From Bombyx mori (lineage: Eukaryota > Arthropoda > Insecta > Lepidoptera > Bombycidae): a DNA stretch of 64,000 nt. Positions 54,707 to 64,000 of this stretch are shown here, one piece after another (positions within the stretch are counted from its first letter, which is position 1; each line of letters begins with the position of its first letter). Under the pieces are notes generated by a model. That model searched no databases. It worked only from the letters and a program-made list of their open reading frames with translations, and was not told the origin of the DNA. Location of the stretch: assembly GCF_030269925.1 (NCBI RefSeq), contig NC_085116.1, forward strand, positions 16,740,001 through 16,804,000. Direction: 5' to 3'. The position numbers and the translations under genes were made by a program.

Positions 54707-54966
54707 ACTGGTGGTAGGACCTCTTGTGAGTCCGCACGGGTAGGTACCACCACCCCGCCTGTTTTTGCCGTGAAGCAGTAATGCGTTTCGTTTGAAGGGT
54801 GGGGCAGCCGTTGTAACTATACTGATACCTTAGAACTCATATCTCCAGGTGGATGGCGGCCTTTACATTGTAGATGTCTATGGGCTCCAGTAACCACTTA
54901 ACACCACTTGGACTGTGAGCTCGTCCACCCTAAGTCTAAGTCTACTATCTAAGTAATAAAAAAAAA
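54707..54966 (+). mobile_element. CTGGTGGTAGG-family retroposon tail
   Basis: Headless copy starting exactly at ACTGGTGGTAGGACC. Near its 3' end CTAAGTCTAAGTCTACTATC is a local expansion of the CATCTAAG segment. Confidence 0.9.
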
Positions 54967-55017
54967 GCGACACAATTGTGACCTCGTTCGATCTAAATAG
55001 ATCACGACGTTCACTTT

Positions 55018-55098
55018 GTAATGCTTATGGATCCCTTGGGTACCAAATAACACAAGGCGTGCAGTGACCTCTCCCACCGATCTAAAGTAACAAAAAAC
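55018..55098 (+). mobile_element. decayed CTGGTGGTAGG-family 3' end
   Basis: TGCTTATGGATCCCTTGGGT, AACACAAGGCGTGCAGTGAC and CCACCGATCTAAAGTAACAA track the last 80 bp of the tail. Confidence 0.55.
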
Positions 55099-55597
55099 AA
55101 TAACAATGTAGCCTCTGCCAATCTAACAAGCTAAAATACAAGCACCGCGATATATTTTTTTATAAGTGACTACAATAAACAGTTTATTATAAATTTATTC
55201 ACAACAAAACAAATGGCCAATTCAGTTGTTTCATGGGTTGCTGTAAAATGAAGGTAAGTGACCTTTTAAGTTATCAAGTTTAACGAGAAAAGGGCAAAAG
55301 ACGAGTTCATATTAAATTTACTTGCGAGATTAATCGTCCTCATGGGTCAATATCAAATGTGCTTCTCATTTGAGTGCTGAACTGAACACGTATCACTGTT
55401 TTCATTGTGCCGAATGCTCAAAAGTGCTCACGATTGCAGTTTACAAAGCGTATTCGAAGTGTGAAATACATCACTAGGCAAATAAAGTGGGGCGTAATTA
55501 GACTCACACGGGTCAGTGTCACTAATTCTGTCCATTTTATTTGAAATTTTCAGACAGCATTTACACAATATCATTGGATTTCAAACATTTATTTTAA
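55099..55597. other. spacer, nothing recognised
   Basis: AT-rich, no frame. Confidence 0.3.
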
Positions 55598-55775
55598 TTT
55601 TCCTTGTTCACAGACGAACACACAGCCCACCCGATGGTGAGTAGTTACCGACGCCCATGGACTTCAGCAATGCCAGGGACAGAGCCAAGCCGCTGCCTAC
55701 CGCTTAATACTCTCCACAAGCCTCGTTTGAAGAAGGACATGCCATAGCGCTCGGGAAACACATATGGGTGAAGAA
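55598..55775 (-). mobile_element. Bm1 SINE
   Basis: CACAGCCCACCCGATGGTGA, GACGCCCATGGACTTCAGCA, AGAGCCAAGCCGCTGCCTAC, GCCTCGTTTGAAGAAGGACA, ending at GGGAAACACATATGG. Confidence 0.9.
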
Positions 55776-56879
55776 TGCCATTCACGTTGCGATATCTGTG
55801 AGTTTCTTTAACTAGTTAACTCTGGTTGGCCGTTGGCTTATCTAATCGTTGAGAAAAAAATATAGAAAAATAAAAACTCAAGCTTGTCTCCCGATTTTTG
55901 AAGAATGGATTCTAGCGACTCTAATCCAACGTCCCCTGGGTGGCGATATTCACACTACAACGTCCTTGAAAGCGCACGACCTCCGATAAAATATATATCC
56001 GTTTGCCTATCTGGACCAGTAAAACAAGAATAAAGACTGTAATACTATAAGATAAAATCCTAAGTCAAGAAATCAGACCGGCAGTTCCACGGAACCATTT
56101 CCATAACAACATAACTTTATATCGTAAAGCTCACCGCTGATATTTACGCTCCGTAACTCGGCAATCGATAGGCGTCTATAGTTTTTATGGCCTTTTGATA
56201 TAAAATGCGGCTTGACGCGTATATTTATAGATGACGCGAGACTGTCCAAGGATAAGACGGATTTGAATAAAACTTGTCACAGAATGATGGTGTTTCGGAG
56301 GCACTATGAGGGCCCACGCAACATTCAATACATCCATCAAATAGTTTGGTCTAGTTCTCGGTTTGTCTCGGTTTTATTACAATTGAATTGTTTAGTTGTC
56401 TGTGTGCGCACAATATCGATTCAGGCATTAGGCTGTCTGAGTTGATTCACCTAGTCTCGCATTTACAATGGTGAAAGCGAATTGTTTGATAGTATTTAAA
56501 ACAAAATAAAAAAAATCTACTAATAAATTTTCATTACACTTATCTAAACTTAAAATATTTAGCTCTTATCTTTAAATATTGGCTTTTAACAAAAATGTCA
56601 TAGCGATATGCGCATCTCAGCCCATTCCAGTGGATTAGACAGAACTAAATGATTATCCGATTTAATGTACAAGTCTGGCCATAAGCATTTTCTTGTTAAC
56701 CGATTTCAAAAAAAGAGGTGGCTCTCAATTCGACTGTATGTTTTTTTTATATTTGTTACTTCATAACTTTTGACTGGGTGAATAGATGTTAATGATTCTA
56801 TTTTTTAGAAAGCTAAAGCTTTCCGTGTGGTCTCATTTCAATTTAGTCCAGTTCTATAGTCCAGTTGATATAACATTTA
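55776..56879. other. spacer, nothing recognised
   Basis: 1.1 kb with one 77-codon frame (56212-56445) lacking domain signal. AACTAGTTAACTCTGGTTGG near 55811 may be a last trace of a retroposon tail. Confidence 0.3.
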
Positions 56880-56960
56880 ACATCCTTGTAACTTAATGGT
56901 TTGTGAGCCTTAGTGCGCCACGGTTTTCAGGTTCGACTCCAGATCGGAGTCAAAACCTTC
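56880..56960 (+). mobile_element. tRNA-like SINE head of a different family
   Basis: GTAACTTAATGGTTTGTGAG resembles an A box and CAGGTTCGACTCCAGATC contains a good B box (GGTTCGACTCC), about 45 bases apart. It does not match the heads of the CTGGTGGTAGG family and does not fold into a proper tRNA that I can see, so a SINE remnant is more likely than a tRNA gene. Confidence 0.4.
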
Positions 56961-56984
56961 GGAGTTCGAAGTCTAAGTATTATC

Positions 56985-57185
56985 TTGTCTTCTTCTTCTC
57001 CATCGCCCCCTCATTGCTGAGGATCGTGACTCCGTTTTAGCTTGTCTACTGTCAGCCTCCATCGGTTCCGGTCAGTGGCCTGGTGTAGTGCAGCGCTAAG
57101 TGGTCCGCTGGTTTGCTCGGAGATCCAGTCGGACCAACGTTTGGGGCTCCGGCCTCTAGGACGTTTTCCTTCTACTTTCCCATCT
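56985..57185 (-). pseudogene. RTE-like LINE reverse-transcriptase C-terminus
   Basis: On the minus strand a nearly open frame reads KVEGKRPRGRSPKRWSDWIS, then ALHQATDRNRWRLTVDKLK, then a terminal GGAGAAGAAGAAGAC tail. GKRxRGRxxxRW and an xxDRxxWR block near the end are classic words of lepidopteran RTE-like LINE C-termini. Only the last ~65 codons are present. Confidence 0.7.
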
Positions 57186-57530
57186 TGTCTTATTTATTAC
57201 TAAAATTAATAATCGTCATTTTTGGCTTTTTATACGTAACGTTTGTTTCTTTAAGAGTTCAAATCAATGATCACATTGAACACGTGTATAATTTTGAGAA
57301 TTTAACTCAATTAATCCGAAATAAAAGCACTTAAGAAAGAACACAATCCCCAAAAATTTACCATAAAGAATACAATCATTACTGGGCTGAGTAGCTCAAT
57401 GCAGTCGGTAGTGAGGCTGTGACACAAACTTTACATACCCATCTCTGTTGAAAAATTCCGTTCTATTTCTTGTAATTATGAGATGAAATGTTCTAAAGAT
57501 TGACCTGAATTGTGTATTTTTAACACGAAA
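57186..57530. other. spacer with an A-box-like patch
   Basis: GGCTGAGTAGCTCAATGCAG (about 57384) resembles a tRNA A box, but no B box follows at the right distance. Confidence 0.25.
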
Positions 57531-57970
57531 GTTTATTGTTGCTAAGATAGGTTGGTGAACTCAAAGTCCACCTGGTGTAAAGTGATCACCGATGTCCATA
57601 GACATCAACTACATTAATGCCGCCCACACCTTGAGATATCAGTTCTAAGTCTCAGTTGTAACAGGGCAACGGCTCCCCCATCCTTCGAACCGAAACGCAT
57701 TACTGCTTCACGGCAGAAATAGGCAGGATGGTGGTACCTATCGATGCGCACTCAGTAGGTCCTACCACCAGTAATTACGCAAATTACAATTTTTGCGGGT
57801 TTGATTTTTATTACACGATGTTATTCCTTCATCGTGGAAGTCAATCGTGACGACTTGTTAAGTACGTATTTCATTAGAAAAATTGGTACCCGCCTGCGAG
57901 ATACGAACTCCGGTGCATTGCTACATACGAACGCACCGGACGTCTTTTCCATTAAGCCACGATTACTTCA
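57531..57970 (-). mobile_element. full-length tRNA-derived SINE, CTGGTGGTAGG family
   Basis: Tail, body and head all present on the minus strand, the head ending GCACCGGACGTCTTTTCCAT and AAGCCACGATTACTTC. The B box is altered (CGAGATACGAACTCCGG). Older than the copies at 15.6 and 63.2 kb. Confidence 0.9.
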
Positions 57971-59714
57971 AAGGCTCATGAAAACTTCGTCTGTTAGCGG
58001 TAGCACCATACCACTCTAATTCGAAGGTACTTTAATAAAATCTAATTTGAGATGATTTACGTATCAATAATTATGATCGGCGATTAAAGTTCGAAGATTA
58101 ATTTTAATATTCATCATTTTCATGAATCGGGTTCAATAATTTTCGCAATTGTGGAAATAATTAAGCCCAAGTGTTCTTGAGGAGGAAGTGAGAATTGTTC
58201 GCTGAAAATCATTTCATTGTCTTATTTATCTTTATTCCTAAATTTGAAATCGTTTGTTTTGATTTTTATCAACTATTTAATGAAATGTATTTATATAAGT
58301 TGGAAGAGGTAACTTGGATCGGGTAATAAGCTACTTAGATGCTTAAAATTTTCCAATTTAATGTGACGTTGTACCTTTCAAATCTTATAAATTCTCCTTC
58401 TTTGTCCTACCTATTTCTACCGCAAACCAATCATAGGCACCTTATCGAAATCCAATTGAGACTATTATCTCTCGTCTCAGGAGGGCCAGCGGTAGTCCCT
58501 TTGTAATTTCTACTTGCTTTGGTCTGTCTGATACCTAGTTTTTAGAACTGCGGTAGATATAACATCTACTGATATTCAAGTATTTTTAATGGCATTTAAT
58601 TTGAATCAAATTATTTGGATTTGAAAATTTCAATTTGGAACTCGACCACATTACATATTAAATTACAAACGATTTGAAATTACCAATTAAGCGAGTATTT
58701 TCAAATGAATATCTGAAATATATCGCGCTCAAACTGTATAGAGACAGAGCGGCTCAGCAATTCCAGTAAATTCTACAAATACAGACTTGACCATTAGGTA
58801 TTTAAAGTGCTCTAATCATTATAAAATTCATACGCTATATTGCTAGCATTTTGTTTGTTCTTGCCGCAAAGCAATTACACTTACAATGTACCTACGCGTA
58901 CCTACACGAGCTAGTCATGTCGAAATATATGTAGTCAGATTTTTGACTATTCGATTTTGTCTATTTCGGCATTTGTGCCTATGATAAATAAAATAATGAC
59001 GATTTCATTTTCTGCGCAGATAAGCTAGAAAAAATATGTTTAAAGTCTTTAAATTCATTAAAAAGGAGAATCCTTGAAAGCTAGTCCAGAAGTGAGCTGC
59101 GATAGCTATGCGCTTTACTAAGAACTTTTAAATAATCCATAGCAAATAATTAAATGCATTTGAGACTACTATTGCAATTCCGAAATGATCCCTTATATAT
59201 TTTTTGTGGCTACAATTTTTATTAAATATTCTAACGCTCATAAAAGCTTTTAGTTTTTTATATAAGCTCACGGCCGTTTTGATGTTAAGCTTATCATCAG
59301 ATAATAAACAAGTCGCCTAGTAAAACAATCCTTAAACAATATGAATTGATACACAATAAAATAAAATAAAAAAAAACAAAAGTATAAAAATTAAAATAAC
59401 TGATTTCTCATAATAAATTATCATTTAAAAAAATATAAAATCGAGCTTGAAAGCTTTAAAAACCTTGTAGCCCACCACTACGTAACTCAACCACGTCAAG
59501 AGCTACAACGTAGCACCGTAGCGGCACTTAGATTAGTCCCCGGCGAGAACATGGCCGATATTGATATGACACGCCACTGAAGAGATAGAGTTTTTATTAT
59601 TATGCTTGAAGCAGTGATATTATAATAAATATTAACAATATTAACTAGTTTATTTTGTGCAGACATGTAATAAATGTAATTATTAAATTCGTTGGGTAAA
59701 CTTCCCTAGACACT
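57971..59714. other. 1.7-kb AT-rich spacer
   Basis: No frame above 60 codons. At 58398-58500 words such as CCTATTTCTACCGCAAACCA and CTTATCGAAATCC may be a very old retroposon tail; otherwise nothing recognised. Confidence 0.3.
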
Positions 59715-60060
59715 TTTTTTATTGCATTAGATTAATAAGCCCCAACTCATATTATATTAAGTGACTACCGTGACTCATGGACTAAACAACTTGCTTGCCA
59801 TGCCCACCATGAGGTCGATGACTCAACTGTATTAAAGTTCGGATGTTTTAGCATCCAAACGGATCGCAATGCTGCTTTACGGCAGAAATAGGTTACTAGT
59901 GCCTATCCGTGCGAACTTTCAATACGTTTGACTTTAACTACACGTGTTATTCCTTCATCGAGGAAGACATTTATGAGCACCTGCTAAGTATTTCCACAGA
60001 AAGAGTCGTGAAGTTTGAGCCGGTACGATCGTGCTGCTTAACACGAATAAACCAAGCAAC
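59715..60060 (-). mobile_element. old tRNA-derived SINE, CTGGTGGTAGG family
   Basis: CTTTTTTTATTGCATTAGAT, GACTACCGTGACTCATGGAC, GCTGCTTTACGGCAGAAATA, then TGTTATTCCTTCATCGAGGA (body) and part of the head. Divergent throughout. A 77-codon frame over the body is incidental. Confidence 0.65.
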
Positions 60061-60240
60061 TTCATCCTTTAGGCTAAATAAAACGAGATCCCGAATAAAG
60101 ATAATATCTCTAACGAAAATGTTGACAGCCACGAGGACTTGAATTCGGGTTCTAGAATATCGATAGTGTCGTGGAAGTCAGACTCGCTAATTAATCAAGG
60201 TAACCAACAGTCAGACATAAAAATTAAATATATTGTATTA

Positions 60241-60363
60241 AGAGTGGAGAGTATTTAATGATAGGCAGCGGCTTGGCTCTTCCCCTGGTATTGCTGAAGT
60301 CCATGGGCGTTGGTAACCACTCACCATCAGGGGGCCGTCTGCATACAAGGACAATAAAAAAAA
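60241..60363 (+). mobile_element. Bm1 SINE, 5'-truncated
   Basis: GAGAGTATTTAATGATAGGC, GGCTTGGCTCTTCCCCTGGT, GAAGTCCATGGGCGTTGG, CACTCACCATCAGG, ACAATAAAAAAAA; GGTGGGCCGTATGCTCG is shortened. Confidence 0.9.
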
Positions 60364-60857
60364 TAAAAAAATTAAGACGCAACGAACATTAACAAATAGT
60401 AAATAAGTTATTCTATTAAGGAATCCAGATTTTTCTGTGTATATTCATATTTCCTTCTAACAATGTGACTTCTAAGTCTATAACCGCATCTTCTCTTCCT
60501 TCTAAACGCCCATAATTACGTAACGTAGCGAGCGAAATCGCTACGACGTAGCACTAATTGCTACGCAACTTGTAGTATAATTGCTACGGCTTTTCTGGCG
60601 CACCTCGTGTAGAGTCACTGTGATATTCAAAGCTGTATATATATAGTAGGATTTCAGCTTTGCTTAGAACTTTTTTTCGAGCAGAATTTTTTGCTTCAAT
60701 TTCATTGAATAAAGTTAGCTTTCAATATGTATTTAAATTTACTTTTGATGTTCGCTTTTAAATTAAATTACAAGTCTGATGGAAACGGAAATTCAATTAT
60801 GTTTGTTAAAATCTACAAAAATTTAGATAAAAGTTGAATAAATACAAGAGAAGCTTT
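60364..60857. other. spacer, nothing recognised
   Basis: Contains repeated GCTACG words around 60528-60590 (TAGCGAGCGAAATCGCTACG) without an ordered array. Confidence 0.3.
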
Positions 60858-60984
60858 TTTAATTTTTTTATTGCCCTTGTAGGCAGACGAGCATACGGTC
60901 CACCTGACGGTCAGTGGTAACCGTCGCCCGTGGACTTCAGCAATGCCAGGGGCAGAGCCAAGCCGCTGCCTACCTGCTTAAAAG
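60858..60984 (-). mobile_element. Bm1 SINE, 5'-truncated
   Basis: TTTTTTATTGCCCTTGTAGG, GACGAGCATACGGTCCACCT, CCGTCGCCCGTGGACTTCAG and AGCCAAGCCGCTGCCTACC. Close to consensus. Confidence 0.95.
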
Positions 60985-61389
60985 TACACTACGAGAGAGT
61001 CGTTTTTATTAATAAATTGGCGCTAAGTAAACGATTTCATTGAATAAGTACGTTACTTAGATCTTATTTACAGAAGAAGTAGTTGTTTAATGTAGTTTTT
61101 TTTTTTAATAATACAAAAGCAGTTTCTAATTTTTTTTCACTCTATTGTAAAAAATAAATATCCCAAAATACATTTATTAATTTAATTAAACATGATTCGT
61201 AAGAAAAAAAAAATATTAATGTAAACAAAACTTACCGATAGTCACTATAAAATTACAAACACGACATTACTAATAGCGAACATGTTCTCCGGAAACTCAT
61301 AAGAAATATCCTAAATAAATTATTCTCTAATCTTATTTTTTTTCAAAAATAAACACGCACTTTCACTTTGTTTTCTAGAAATCCACACG
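60985..61389. other. AT-rich spacer
   Basis: No frame; lies just downstream of the candidate promoter on the minus strand. Confidence 0.3.
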
Positions 61390-61600
61390 ATGAGTAGTAG
61401 TCCTGGAGGTCCAAAATCATTTCGCGCGCGTGAACGTTATATCTAGCGTCATCTGTGTAGCATGGCACCTGCGACGCGCGCCGCTGTCGGCCGACGACTG
61501 ACGCGTACTGCCTGTGTTGTCAGGGAAAGCGAGAAAAAAACTACCATTTTTCCCGGGACTTTCACTGGTAGGTTTTTCTTGGTATACTTTTTTACTGGTA
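61390..61600 (-). promoter_or_regulatory. candidate promoter and 5' untranslated exon
   Basis: CpG-rich patch. On the minus strand GTACGCGTCAGTCGTCGG contains the arthropod initiator TCAGT with A at about 61500, followed by GACAGCGGCGCGCGTCGCAG and GTGCCA, a possible exon end and donor. Such an exon could be the 5' leader of the minus-strand gene whose coding exon is proposed at 28.9 kb, 32 kb downstream. No TATA box. Assignment is inference only. Confidence 0.3.
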
Positions 61601-62291
61601 TTTAATTTAGTTACAACCACGTTTCCATTTAAGTAGTCAACAGAATAATTCACTAATTTTTGTGTGTTTTCCTATTTAAGTGACACAATTTAAAATTCAA
61701 GTAAAGCTACCATCGTGCGGTTCGCTTCTAACCATTATAATTAAAATTTCGTATAATTTAAATAAGCGTGTTCTGATCCCGATCCAACAAAACACGTTTT
61801 ATAAGCACATACAAATTAAATTCTCAACGAGCAATCATTCGTAGAATTACGGGTGTCGTATCTCAACGGGGTCGTATTTCGTACGCATGCGTGGACCAGC
61901 CCCGCCCTGCCCCGGGTCTCACCGCACGATATTTTAAATTTCAAAGAGAATTGACAACAAATTCGATAATCGAATACGACAATATTCGTGAAAGAAAATT
62001 GCGAAGGACTCCCGTAATAGGTCACCTATTGAGTGTTGAGTTTCGTCTCTATTGTTTCGTTCGGGTTAGAAAGGGATGGTCGCTAAGAAGTACACGTGCT
62101 CCGATGTTCGTTTGAGTCTAAATCGGTGATACATCTCGATCTCAATACATTCAGAGGGGATATACATAATTCAACGAGAGCTCGTTTAAAGGTACTTGGA
62201 GAAATACTACTGTAAAATGTAAAACTTTTTGCGAGTAATTTTGTACATATTTAAAACAATTACTTTTACACTAAAAAAATCTTAGTAACTT
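61601..62291. other. unassigned, partly GC-rich
   Basis: A patch at 61855-61930 (ACGCATGCGTGG, CAGCCCCGCCCTGCCCCGGG) could be further regulatory DNA of the candidate promoter. Frames of about 70 codons on both strands show no domain. Confidence 0.3.
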
Positions 62292-62392
62292 TTTTGTGCC
62301 ATTGTATGCAGACGATCATACGTTCAACCCGATGGTAAGTGGTAACCGCCTCTCCTAGACGGGGCACAGACAAGCTACTGCCCACTAGATAT
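62292..62392 (-). mobile_element. decayed Bm1 SINE
   Basis: TGTGCCATTGTATGCAGACG, CAACCCGATGGTAAGTGGTA and GACAAGCTACTGCCCACT follow Bm1 order at reduced identity. Confidence 0.6.
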
Positions 62393-62460
62393 AAATGCAT
62401 TAGTTAAGATGCCATTTCTTCCTCGTGGAAATTTTGTATGAATCCATGATTCGAACATTC

Positions 62461-63015
62461 GAAGTTGTCATGGCCTAAAGATAAGACGACCGGTGCATTT
62501 GTATTAAGCGCTCACCGGTGCTCAAATCTTGCAGGCCGGTACCAATTTAAAACGAATTACGTACTTAACAAATGTTCATGATTGACATCCACGGTGAAGG
62601 AATAATGTTCTGTACTGAGTTATTTAATTGTAAAAACCGATAGAGATGTGACCGTTTATTTTAAAGTACAAAGATAAAATGTCTTCATTAGATAAGAGGA
62701 GTAATCTATTTTAGCATACGACTCTATACAATGAGTAAACAAAGTGTAGAGTAGACATTTAATATTTGATACAGATTACGGCACAGATTAAACATTTGAG
62801 AGTCATGTGCCTACGCCACGCATAGCATCATGTAATAAAAAGAAAATAAAAATTTATTTGCTTAACTACTGGTGGTAGGACGTCTTATGGGCTCACACGG
62901 GTACCATCATTCTGCCTATTTTTGCCATTGTACTGTAAAACAGTGACCTTAGAACTCATATCTCAAGGTAAGTGGCGTTCCGTTGTAGATGTCTATGAGC
63001 TCCGGTAAGAAATAA
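62461..63015 (+). mobile_element. tRNA-derived SINE split by a ~215-bp insertion
   Basis: Head and body at 62461-62615 (GTCATGGCCTAAAGATAAGA, TTGACATCCACGGTGAAGGA) and tail at about 62831-63015 (ACTACTGGTGGTAGGACGTC to ATGAGCTCCGGTAAG). The intervening 62616-62830 is unrelated AT-rich DNA, so something inserted within the body. The tail is internally deleted and its 3' end is missing. Confidence 0.75.
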
Positions 63016-63181
63016 AATTAAAAGTTGTGTATTTTTTAAGAATATTCGGTGCCTGCCTCATGATCTAAGCCATAGCATATTCGAAACAAATCCACTCTAT
63101 CAGACGGTTTGACTAGCGACAGCGAACGCTACTAAGATATATGCAATAAAAAATTATAATTTCCACTCAAGATTTTTAGAA

Positions 63182-63629
63182 GTCGTCGTGGTCTAACGGA
63201 TAAGACGTCCGGTGCATTCGCGTTGAGCGCGATGCACCAGTGTTCGAATCCCGCAGGCGGGTACCAATTTTTCTAATGAAATACGTACTCAACAAATGTT
63301 CACGATTGACTTCCACGGTGAAGGAATAACATCGTGTAATAAAAGTGAAACCCGCAAAATTATAATTTGCATAATTACTGGTGGTAGGACCTGTTGTGAG
63401 TCCGCGCGGGTAGGTACCACCGCCCTGTCTATTTCTGCCGTGAAGCAGTAATGCGTTTCGGTTTGAAGGGTGGGGCAGCCGTTGTAACTATACTGAGACC
63501 TTACAACTTATATCTCAAGGTGGGTGGCGCATTTACGTTGTAGATGTCTATGGGCTCCAGTAACCACTTAACACCAGGTGGGCTGTGAGCTCGTCCACAC
63601 ATCTAAGCAATAAAAAAAAAAAAAAAAAA
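63182..63629 (+). mobile_element. full-length tRNA-derived SINE, CTGGTGGTAGG family
   Basis: Head GTCGTCGTGGTCTAACGGAT with B box GTGTTCGAATCCCGC, full body and tail, 18-base A run. Near consensus throughout and probably the youngest copy in the window. Confidence 0.95.
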
Positions 63630-63891
63630 TCAAGACTCTAGTGGTTAATTTTGAAGATATTAATACCGATTCCGCACTGAAGAAATAATGGCTGTAATGA
63701 AAATAACTTAACTTAGAACCCTTAACTTAAATATAGAGCTTATCGTTCCGTTTATTGATTATGTTACCTCAAAAAAGACCTGCGAAAGCTCATTACTCTC
63801 GCTACGATATTTATAAGTAGATATAATAAATATACTATAAGAATTTGCTATAATTGGCATATCGACAAACATGAATAAAAAATCCGATAAG
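63630..63891. other. spacer, nothing recognised
   Basis: AT-rich, no frame. Confidence 0.3.
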
Positions 63892-64000
63892 ATCTTTTTT
63901 TTTTTATTGCTTAGATGGGTGGACGAGCTCACAGCCCACCTGATATTAAGTGGTTACTGGAGCCCATAGACATCTACAACGTAAATGCGCCAACCACCTT
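63892..64000 (-). mobile_element. CTGGTGGTAGG-family tail, cut by the window edge
   Basis: TTTTTTTTTTATTGCTTAGA through GTCCAC-type landmarks to GCGCCAACCACCTT at the last base. Continues beyond the window. Confidence 0.9.

Noticed and set aside
56880..56960. A genuine tRNA gene
   Set aside because: B box present but no acceptor stem pairing or anticodon arm could be laid out by eye. A SINE remnant is simpler.
1..64000. CRISPR array, phage or bacterial defence system
   Set aside because: Repeats are dispersed retroposons and DNA transposons of an insect genome. No regularly spaced array or prokaryotic gene cluster exists.

Overview
This window is nuclear DNA from a silkworm (Bombyx mori or a very close relative). 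The assignment rests on about 16 copies or fragments of the silkworm SINE Bm1, on more than 35 copies or fragments of a second silkworm retroposon family whose conserved tail begins CTGGTGGTAGGACC, and on several lepidopteran Helitron families. The DNA is AT-rich, repeat-dense and lacks long open reading frames, as expected of a large intron or of intergenic space. Family names are given from memory and could not be checked against a repeat library. I use 'CTGGTGGTAGG family' for the second retroposon; I believe its tail is the BMC1/L1Bm-type LINE 3' end.

Gene content is very low. The best candidate is one short minus-strand exon at 28.83-28.96 kb. It has a splice-acceptor-like start, a start codon, a 25-residue signal peptide and a phase-1 splice donor, so it would be the first coding exon of a secreted or membrane protein whose later exons lie beyond a long intron. 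Two GC/CpG-rich blocks look like promoters or 5' untranslated exons: 35.16-35.42 kb (plus strand) and 61.39-61.60 kb (minus strand). The second could serve the minus-strand gene, but nothing in the sequence proves that.

Layout. 0-7 kb: a retroposon tail, a hAT-type MITE with an 8-bp target duplication, a LINE 3' end with a 12-bp duplication, a 1.6-kb inverted-repeat element built on a repeated GGGGTAAATTGGGAC motif, and two Helitrons. 7-25 kb: many CTGGTGGTAGG copies including three with the tRNA-like head, a LINE inserted into one of them with a 13-bp duplication, a dead mariner transposase, decayed RTE-like LINE C-termini, and a second copy of the 0.4-kb Helitron. 25-33 kb: Bm1 with an 81-base A-tract, the signal-peptide exon beside a repeat shared with 40 kb, another Helitron and a pogo-like MITE. 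33-48 kb: further retroposons, a head-to-head retroposon palindrome at 37.1 kb, the third 0.4-kb Helitron, and two opposed Bm1 copies that share the same extra flank. 48-64 kb: a LINE fragment nested in a retroposon, about 3.5 kb of unassigned DNA, decayed repeats, the 61.4-kb promoter candidate, and a full-length SINE near the right edge.

The elements do not form a pathway. The window records repeated insertion and nesting around one possible gene. No rRNA, true tRNA, CRISPR array or bacterial-type operon is present.
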